A stretch of DNA of 12,037 nt from Chromatiales bacterium (GTDB taxonomy: Bacteria > Pseudomonadota > Gammaproteobacteria > SZUA-152). The translations under genes were made by a program, and so were the position numbers. The notes beneath the pieces are model-generated. The model had not been told where the DNA came from. It worked only from the letters and a program-made list of their open reading frames with translations, and did no database searches. The stretch is from positions 1-12,037 of the forward strand of contig JALTPW010000324.1 of NCBI GenBank assembly GCA_026999335.1. Reading direction: 5' to 3'. Below are positions 6,864-12,037 of this stretch, one piece after another (positions within the stretch are counted from its first letter, which is position 1; every line of letters starts with the position of its first letter).

Positions 6864-8351
6864 GTGACTCATCCCGTTCTCTCCCGCCGGCGTGCCGGCA
6901 TCCTGTTGCACCCCACTTCGCTACCTGCCACGGCCTCCGAGGCCGGCCACGAACTGTTGGGCACTCTGGGCCCCGAGGCCTACCGTTTCGTGGACTTTCT
7001 GCAGGCGGCGAAAATCGGTGTCTGGCAGGTGTTGCCTCTGGGGCCGACTCTGGATGATCTGTCACCCTACATGAGCACCTCGGTGCATGCCGGCAATCCC
7101 AATCTCATCGGTCTCGATCTGTTGCGTGAGTGGGGTTGGCTGGACGACAAGAGCCTGCCTGACCATGCTTCGCGACAGGTCAGACTGGATGCCGCCTACG
7201 AAGGTTTCGTGGCGCGCGCCAGTGAACATGAGCGGCAGGAGTTGCGTGATTTTTGTGAGCGCCACCGCGCCTGGCTGGACGATTACGCCACTTACGAGGC
7301 ACTGCGTCACGACTTCCAGCAGGCGCCTTGGTTCCAGTGGCCGCAGGCCTTGCGTGATCGTGACAATCAGGCCCTGGCCGAGGTCAGTGAGCGCCTGCAG
7401 CCCTGTGTCGAGCAGGTTCGCTTCGAACAGTTCGTGTTCTTTCGTCAGTGGCTGGCGTTGAAGCGTTATGCCAATGCTCGCGACATCGACCTGTTTGGCG
7501 ACATGCCCATCTTCGTCTCCCACGACAGCGCCGAGGTGTGGGCGCACCGTGAATATTTCGATCTCAATGACGATGGTCAACCCATTACCATTGCCGGCGT
7601 GCCGCCGGACTATTTTTCCGACACCGGGCAGCGCTGGGGCAATCCGCACTACTGCTGGGATCGCATGGCCGAGGATGGCTATCTGTGGTGGATCAAGCGC
7701 ATGCGCACCGCGCTGGAGCTGTTCGACTTGGTACGCATCGATCACTTCCGCGGTTTTGAGGCCTACTGGTCCATCCGCAGCGATGCCGAGACGGCCATTG
7801 ATGGTCACTGGGTGGCGGGCCCGGGCAATGCCCTGTTCAAGGCCCTGCAGGCGGCTTTTCCCTACCTGCCGGTGGTGGCTGAAGACCTGGGCGTGATCAC
7901 GCCGGAGGTGGAAGCCCTGCGGGAATGCTGGAACTTCCCCGGTATGAAGATCCTGCAGTTTGCCTTCGACGGCGGCCCTGAGAACCCCTATCTGCCGCAT
8001 AATCATCGCAAAAACGCTGTGGTTTACACGGGCACCCATGACAATGACACCACGCCGGGCTGGGTGCAGCAGCTCAGCGATGACAGCAAGCACTACATCT
8101 GTGATTACCTGGGCTGCAATGCCGCCTCCCTGCCGTGGGGGTTGATTCGTGCCGCCATGGCCTCTACGGCGCGGCTGGCGGTGGTGCCGTTACAGGATTT
8201 CCTGGGCCTCGACAGCGAGGCGCGCATGAATGTGCCGGGTGAGCCGGAAGGTAACTGGCGTTGGCGTTTCAGCTGGGATCAGGTGCCGGTGGACTTGAAC
8301 AGTCGTGTGGAACACCTGGTGCGTCTGTACGGACGTGCCCCCCGGGGCTGA
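6864..8351 (+). CDS. malQ: 4-alpha-glucanotransferase (amylomaltase), GH77
   Basis: Disproportionates maltodextrins, moving alpha-1,4-glucan segments between chains and releasing glucose, so that short oligosaccharides left by phosphorylase can be re-used. The product has 495 residues, the length of the compact Thermus-type enzyme; the longer N-terminally extended enteric form is not seen. Seen: RAGILLHPTSLPA at 10-22; SPYMSTSVHAGNP at 67-79; DLFGDMPIFVSHDSAEVW at 209-226; GVPPDYFSDTGQRWGNP at 245-261; nucleophile Asp293 in VRIDHFRGFEAYW; acid/base Glu340 in VVAEDLGVITPEVE; and transition-state Asp393 in TGTHDNDTTPGW. Asp293 and Glu340 match Thermus numbering, and Asp393 is within two residues of it. 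It starts with GTG 29 bp after the GH57 stop, is the last gene of the glgC unit, and runs convergently towards glgP across a repeat-filled interval. Confidence 0.97.
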   Translation: MTHPVLSRRRAGILLHPTSLPATASEAGHELLGTLGPEAYRFVDFLQAAKIGVWQVLPLGPTLDDLSPYMSTSVHAGNPNLIGLDLLREWGWLDDKSLPDHASRQVRLDAAYEGFVARASEHERQELRDFCERHRAWLDDYATYEALRHDFQQAPWFQWPQALRDRDNQALAEVSERLQPCVEQVRFEQFVFFRQWLALKRYANARDIDLFGDMPIFVSHDSAEVWAHREYFDLNDDGQPITIAGVPPDYFSDTGQRWGNPHYCWDRMAEDGYLWWIKRMRTALELFDLVRIDHFRGFEAYWSIRSDAETAIDGHWVAGPGNALFKALQAAFPYLPVVAEDLGVITPEVEALRECWNFPGMKILQFAFDGGPENPYLPHNHRKNAVVYTGTHDNDTTPGWVQQLSDDSKHYICDYLGCNAASLPWGLIRAAMASTARLAVVPLQDFLGLDSEARMNVPGEPEGNWRWRFSWDQVPVDLNSRVEHLVRLYGRAPRG

Positions 8352-8381
8352 CGAACCGTTCTTACGTTAGAGGTCTGTATT

Positions 8382-8398
8382 GGTGGGCGGAGCCCACC
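8382..8398. repeat. Short GC-rich palindrome (GGTGGGC-NNN-GCCCACC)
   Basis: A perfect 7-bp inverted repeat around a 3-nt loop (GGA), 30 nt after the malQ stop. The core GGTGGGC-NNN-GCCC recurs in inverted orientation at 8722-8735, which points to a dispersed palindromic repeat rather than a chance hairpin. There is no following T-tract on either strand, so it is not a classic terminator. Confidence 0.6.
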
Positions 8399-8514
8399 CC
8401 ACGGATCACGGTTGGGGGACGAATCCTAATCTGCCGGCTGGCGAGAGACGGTCTGATCAGGTGAATGTAGCCTGTGTACAGAGACTGGCTCGACGTTGAC
8501 AGCAGAGCCGTGTA

Positions 8515-8656
8515 CGTAGAAGCGGGCCATGCCCGCGATGGGTTCCAAATTTCGCCACAGAGGCACAGAGTATGGAGACTAATAATATTGTCTCCTCCGT
8601 GTTCTCTGTGCCTCTGTGGCAATAAATCTCTATCGCGGGCATGGCCCGCTCCTACG
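8515..8656. repeat. Nested composite palindromic element (REP-like arms around a CACAGAG-type inverted repeat)
   Basis: Three nearly coaxial inverted repeats are nested. The outer arms, 8515-8539 and 8632-8656, match at 24 of 25 positions; each contains its own hairpin GCGGGC-CAT-GCCCGC, like REP sequences of pseudomonads. The inner arms, 8554-8570 and 8604-8620, are perfect 17-mers (GCCACAGAGGCACAGAG and its complement). The apex stem is GGAGAC (8574-8579) with GTCTCC (8590-8595) around a 10-nt AT-only loop. The element could extrude as a cruciform or fold as a long RNA hairpin. It encodes no credible protein. A MITE- or REPIN-like mobile palindrome is the likeliest reading; copy number elsewhere in the genome cannot be seen from here. 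Confidence 0.85.
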
Positions 8657-8712
8657 CGTAATAGATTTCCCGGTGGTGGAAAAATTCTTCATGAACTTCG
8701 TGGTGGTATGGA

Positions 8713-8736
8713 TGGGCCGCAGGGCATAGCCCACCC
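8713..8736. repeat. Second GGTGGGC-type palindromic unit, inverted
   Basis: GGGC-ATA-GCCC at 8722-8732 is embedded in TGGGC (8713-8717) pairing with GCCCA (8729-8733). Read on the minus strand it gives GGGTGGGC-TAT-GCCC, which shares its core with the unit at 8382-8398. It lies about 50 bp beyond the glgP stop, so both ends of the interval carry this core in opposite orientation. Confidence 0.5.
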
Positions 8737-8784
8737 TCCGCAGTGGATATGGCTGGACGGGGAATAGAGTCTCTACGGAATAGA

Positions 8785-11340
8785 CTACAGCCAGATCATG
8801 TCGCCCGTTTCAAAGCGATGTGCCAGCAGTGGATGGAAGGGGTGGATGCGCAGCTGGTAATACTGCAGACCGGACAGATCCGGGCTGAGATCCAGCTTGA
8901 AGACGGTTTCGCCGGCATCCGTGACGCCGTCCGGGTTCAGGGCGTAGTTCTCCCGGAGGGTGAAATCGCCAGTACCGTCTTCGGTTCCCACCAGGCATTC
9001 CACGATGACATCTTCCGCCTGCAGTCCGTTGAGATTAGCGGCGATACGCAGGGGGATGTTTTCACCGCTCTTGACCTGTGTGGGCGGCTTTTCGAGCTGG
9101 CGAAGGCGGACACCGGGCCAGGCCTTGTGAATCATCGTCTTCCAGCGGGCAAGTTCGGCGGCGCCGGAAAAGTCGCTTTCCGCCATGCGCGCCTGATGGC
9201 GAGCGGCCGGGCCATACATCTGTTGTACATAATCGCGCATCATGCGCTGGGCATTGAAATGTGGAATGGTGGTGCGCATGGAGGCCTTGGACATGCGTAC
9301 CCAGCCCTCTGAATAACCGCGGCCATTGTGGTCGTAGTAAAGCGGAATAACCTCTTTTTCCATGATGTCGAGCAGATCCTTGGCCTCTTCCTGGTCGCGA
9401 TAGACGGGTTCAAATTCCGCCCCATGCGGGGTGATGCCCCAGCCATTGTCGCCCCGAAAACCCTCTCCCCACCAGCCGTCCAGCACACTGAGATTGATCG
9501 CGCCGTTGATACCTGCCTTTTCACCCGAGGTGCCGCTGGCCTCCATGGGATATTCCGGTGTGTTGAGCCACACGTCGACACCGGTCACCAGTTTGCGTGC
9601 CAGCGACATATCGTAGCCCTCCAGCAGCAGCACCCGGCCCTCGAAATCGGGCTGGCGGGAAAATTCATAGATGGTGCGGATCAGCGCCTGTCCCGGCTGA
9701 TCTTTGGGATGGGCCTTGCCGGCGAAGATCAGGATCACTGGCCGCTGCGGGTCGTTGAGCAGGCGCGATAGGCGTTGCGGATCGGAGAACAGTAGCGCGG
9801 CGCGCTTGTAGGTGGCGAAGCGACGCGCAAAGCCCATGATCAGTGTATTGGTATCGGTGGGTTCGATGTGTTTTAGCAGGCGCTTGATCTGTGCCTCGCT
9901 GCAGCCGTTGCGGTGGTGCTGATGCAGGGCGCGGCGATGCACGCCTTCCAGCATCTCGCTTTTCAGCGACTGGCGCAGGCTCCAGTAACGATGGTCGGGA
10001 ATTTCGTCGATGATCTTCCAGTAATCGGCGTTGTTGAGTTCGTTACGCCACTGTGGGTAGCGCACATCGAGCAGGTTGACCCACTCGCGGGCGAGGAAGG
10101 TGGGCACATGCACACCGTTGGTGATGTGGCCGATGGGGTTTTCCTCGGTGGGCACCTGAGGCCAGATATAACTCTCCATCTTTGCCGCGAACTTGCCGTG
10201 GATGCGCGATACGCCGTTGTGAAAGCGTGAGCCGCGCAGCGCCAGCGAGGTCATATTGAAATTGCCCTTGTTGTGGTCGGCGCTCTCGCCGAGGGCCATG
10301 AAGGTATCGATATCCATGTCCAGTTGCGGGATGTAGCTACCCAGGTAGTGTTCGATGGTGTGGCGGTCAAAGATGTCATGGCCGGCCGGCACCGGTGTAT
10401 GGGTCGTGAATACGGTGCCCGCTGCCACCTGTTCCAGGGCCTGGGTCTGATCCATGCCGGTATGGGTGAACTGCCGGCAGCGTTCCAATATCTGAAAAGC
10501 GGAGTGGCCCTCGTTGATGTGCCATACGGTCGGCTTGAGGCCCAGTGCGAGTAGGGCACGCACGCCGCCAATGCCGAGGACGATCTCCTGCTGGATGCGG
10601 GTGCTCTTGTCGCCGCCGTAGAGGCGATAGGTGATGGAGCGATCCTGCTCGCTGTTTTCCGGCAGATCCGTATCCAGCAAATACAGGCAGATGCGTCCGG
10701 CCTGAGCCTGCCAGACCTTGACCTGGATGTCGTGGGCATTGGCCTGCACCGTGACGCGGATTTCCTGGCCCTCGGTATTGGTGGCGGGGGTCAACGGCAG
10801 GTCGTGGAAATCGGTGGTGGCGTAGTGAGCGTCCTGATTGCCGTGATTGTCGATGGTTTGGCGGAAATAGCCCTGTCGGTAGAGCAGACCGATGGCGACA
10901 AAGGGCACACCCATGTCGCTGGCGGCCTTACAGTGGTCGCCAGCGAGAATGCCGAGGCCACCGGAATAGATGGGTAGACTTTCGTGCAGCCCGAATTCAG
11001 CGCAAAAATAGGCTACCAGATCGTGTTTGGGGTCGAGCAGGCCGGCCTCTGAGGCCGGGGGTTGCTGCAGGTAATTATCGTAGGCCGTCAGTGCGCGGTA
11101 ATAATCATCAAGAAAGATGCGGTCTTCGGCGGCCTTTTCCAGCCGCTGCTGGGCGACGCGGCGCAGAAACAGCTTGGGGCTGTGGCCCACCTGTTCCCAT
11201 AAGTCCGTGTCCAGGCGATAAAACAGCGAGCGTACATTGCGATCCCAAGTGTAAAGCAGGTTGTTGGCCAGCTCTTCGAGACGGCCGATCCTGGGGGGGA
11301 TGCGGGGTTGGACTTCAAGTGAAAAACGGCTGCCCGGCAT
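8785..11340 (-). CDS. glgP: Alpha-glucan (glycogen/maltodextrin) phosphorylase, Thermus/Thermotoga type
   Basis: Phosphorolyses alpha-1,4-glucan from non-reducing ends to glucose-1-phosphate, using pyridoxal phosphate (GT35). The product has 851 residues and belongs to the subfamily with an N-terminal DUF3417-like region (about 15-110) rather than the enteric MalP/GlgP type. Seen: YFCAEFGLHESLPIYSGGLG at 111-130; HINEGHSAFQILERCR at 274-289; FTTHTPVPAGHDIF at 311-324; GHITNGVHVPTFLAREW at 404-420; GFARRFATYKRAALLF at 503-518; FAGKAHPKDQPG at 539-550; and EASGTSGEKAGINGA at 600-614, with the probable PLP lysine Lys608. A C-terminal beta-rich extension (about 755-851) follows the catalytic domain. 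ATG 11340 is preceded by AGGAGG (11357-11352), 11 nt away. It is oriented towards malQ and lies 108 bp downstream of the HDOD gene. Confidence 0.97.
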   Translation of the reverse strand: MPGSRFSLEVQPRIPPRIGRLEELANNLLYTWDRNVRSLFYRLDTDLWEQVGHSPKLFLRRVAQQRLEKAAEDRIFLDDYYRALTAYDNYLQQPPASEAGLLDPKHDLVAYFCAEFGLHESLPIYSGGLGILAGDHCKAASDMGVPFVAIGLLYRQGYFRQTIDNHGNQDAHYATTDFHDLPLTPATNTEGQEIRVTVQANAHDIQVKVWQAQAGRICLYLLDTDLPENSEQDRSITYRLYGGDKSTRIQQEIVLGIGGVRALLALGLKPTVWHINEGHSAFQILERCRQFTHTGMDQTQALEQVAAGTVFTTHTPVPAGHDIFDRHTIEHYLGSYIPQLDMDIDTFMALGESADHNKGNFNMTSLALRGSRFHNGVSRIHGKFAAKMESYIWPQVPTEENPIGHITNGVHVPTFLAREWVNLLDVRYPQWRNELNNADYWKIIDEIPDHRYWSLRQSLKSEMLEGVHRRALHQHHRNGCSEAQIKRLLKHIEPTDTNTLIMGFARRFATYKRAALLFSDPQRLSRLLNDPQRPVILIFAGKAHPKDQPGQALIRTIYEFSRQPDFEGRVLLLEGYDMSLARKLVTGVDVWLNTPEYPMEASGTSGEKAGINGAINLSVLDGWWGEGFRGDNGWGITPHGAEFEPVYRDQEEAKDLLDIMEKEVIPLYYDHNGRGYSEGWVRMSKASMRTTIPHFNAQRMMRDYVQQMYGPAARHQARMAESDFSGAAELARWKTMIHKAWPGVRLRQLEKPPTQVKSGENIPLRIAANLNGLQAEDVIVECLVGTEDGTGDFTLRENYALNPDGVTDAGETVFKLDLSPDLSGLQYYQLRIHPFHPLLAHRFETGDMIWL

Positions 11341-11351
11341 GGTGGTGAAGC

Positions 11352-11357
11352 CCTCCT
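11352..11357 (-). promoter_or_regulatory. Ribosome binding site of glgP
   Basis: AGGAGG on the minus strand (11357-11352) is a full Shine-Dalgarno, 11 nt before ATG 11340. The spacing is somewhat long but it supports this start. Confidence 0.7.
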
Positions 11358-11448
11358 GAGACTAAGACCAGATAAGGGCAACATACCATTCCCGCTGCAA
11401 AATGCCGATGTCAAATTACCGCTGGGCGGAATGGTGGTCTGAGGCGGG

Positions 11449-12037
11449 TCAAGCGGGAAACTGACGGGCCAGTAATTCGAGATCCGGGCCGGCGGTGATG
11501 GTGGCCTCTAATGCGGTCTCGGCATCCTCAACAGACAGACCCAGGGCGGTGAGCAGCTCCTCCGGCAGTTCATCGGATTCCGCATCGCCAATATCGTGCC
11601 GCTTGAGTAGACGGTCGGCCACCAGCACGGTGTGGGCATAGCCAGCATGTTTGCCGGTGTATTGAGGGTGATGGTGCTCTGCCACAGAGGTCACGATCTC
11701 TTCCTGCAGATTCCAGTGCTGCAACAGCCAGGCGCCGATCTCCGGATGATCGGCGCCGAGCATTTCGCGTTCGATATCGATGACCGGGCGCTCTGCATCG
11801 GCCTCGATTCGCTGTGCCAGTTGCAATGCCTCGCGACGGAACAGGTGAGCTACCAGTAACACGCCGAAGTTGTGTAGCAGGCCGGCGAGAAAGGCCATGC
11901 CGGGTTGCAGGCGTTGTGGGCCGGAGATGCAATAGGATAGACGTTGGCACAGGGCAGCGCTGTACACCGCGTGACGCCAAAAGGGATACAGGCCCATGGG
12001 GCCGAAGTTGGGGATATTGAAGGCCTTGCCCAGCGAC
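11449..12037 (-). CDS. HDOD-domain protein, N-terminus beyond window edge
   Basis: HDOD domains are degenerate relatives of HD phosphohydrolases, found in bacterial signalling and regulatory proteins, usually without demonstrated catalysis. The frame is open to the right edge; 195 C-terminal residues are visible, ending at TGA 11449. Seen: FNIPNFGPMGLYPFWRHAVY near the start of the visible part (the usual W-HS position reads RHA); AFLAGLLHNFGVLLVAHLF, where the HD pair is replaced by HN; DHPEIGAWLLQHWNLQEEIV; and the double histidine of VAEHHHPQY. An internal ATG at 11997 is not a likely start because conserved-looking sequence continues upstream of it. It lies 108 bp before glgP on the same strand, so co-transcription or a role in controlling glgP is possible but unproven. 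Other domains (receiver, EAL, GGDEF) could lie outside the window. Confidence 0.88.
   Translation of the reverse strand, partial: SLGKAFNIPNFGPMGLYPFWRHAVYSAALCQRLSYCISGPQRLQPGMAFLAGLLHNFGVLLVAHLFRREALQLAQRIEADAERPVIDIEREMLGADHPEIGAWLLQHWNLQEEIVTSVAEHHHPQYTGKHAGYAHTVLVADRLLKRHDIGDAESDELPEELLTALGLSVEDAETALEATITAGPDLELLARQFPA

Larger units (their letters stand above)
8352..8784. other. Non-coding convergent interval rich in palindromic repeats
   Basis: This 433-bp gap lies between the convergent malQ and glgP stops. The short open frames across it give low-complexity peptides read through repeats and look like no protein. It holds a GGTGGGC-type hairpin near malQ, a 142-bp nested inverted-repeat element in the middle, and a second GGTGGGC-type unit near glgP. 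No hairpin followed by a T-run was found, so intrinsic terminators for the two operons are not evident. The hairpins themselves may limit read-through or protect 3' ends, as REP/BIME elements do in other bacteria (inference). Confidence 0.8.

Noticed and set aside
7062..8093. Minus-strand open frame (343 codons) opposite malQ
   Set aside because: It is a shadow of malQ; no family motifs are seen.
8382..8398. Intrinsic terminator for malQ
   Set aside because: The 7-bp GC stem is good, but no T-run follows on either strand, so it was called a repeat instead.
8362..8767. Several small open frames on both strands between malQ and glgP
   Set aside because: They are translations of the palindromic repeats (His/Arg/Glu/Thr runs of the kind seen in spurious repeat-derived proteins), with no ribosome sites and no domains.
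11409..11414. TTGACA on the minus strand as the -35 of a glgP promoter
   Set aside because: The hexamer is perfect, but the only TA-rich -10 candidate (TATGTT) is 23 bp away, too far for an ordinary sigma70 promoter; no hexamer at 16-18 bp looks like a -10.

Overview
The window is a GC-rich, densely coding stretch of a bacterial chromosome. It holds an almost complete glycogen (storage alpha-glucan) synthesis and breakdown cluster. Gene style suggests a gammaproteobacterium outside the enterics, possibly a Chromatiales/Ectothiorhodospiraceae-type sulfur or C1 bacterium. The reasons are a GlgB that lines up residue for residue with the E. coli enzyme, a Thermus/Thermotoga-type glucan phosphorylase instead of the MalP/GlgP type, a GH57 enzyme between glgC and malQ, and REP-like palindromes. 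The taxonomic placement is inference only.

Layout, left to right. Minus strand: glgA (glycogen synthase, cut by the left edge, lacking only its last few residues) preceded by glgB (branching enzyme). A 228-bp divergent intergenic region follows. Plus strand: glgC (ADP-glucose pyrophosphorylase), a GH57 glycoside hydrolase whose start overlaps the end of glgC, and malQ (4-alpha-glucanotransferase, GTG start). Next is a 433-bp non-coding convergent interval packed with palindromic repeats, including a 142-bp nested inverted-repeat element. Minus strand: glgP (alpha-glucan phosphorylase), and upstream of it in the same direction an HDOD-domain signalling protein cut by the right edge.

How the genes work together: GlgC makes ADP-glucose from glucose-1-phosphate and ATP, GlgA polymerises it into alpha-1,4 chains, and GlgB introduces alpha-1,6 branches. 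GlgP releases glucose-1-phosphate from chain ends, and MalQ rearranges the short maltodextrins left over. The GH57 enzyme probably hydrolyses or rearranges alpha-glucan and may cover a debranching or trimming step, since no glgX/pulA gene is visible here. No phosphoglucomutase gene is in the window.

I found no convincing undescribed multi-gene system. The parts most worth a second look are the nested palindromic element between malQ and glgP, the GH57 gene tightly coupled to glgC, a GlgC whose enteric activator-site lysine is replaced by tryptophan, and the HDOD gene placed upstream of glgP.
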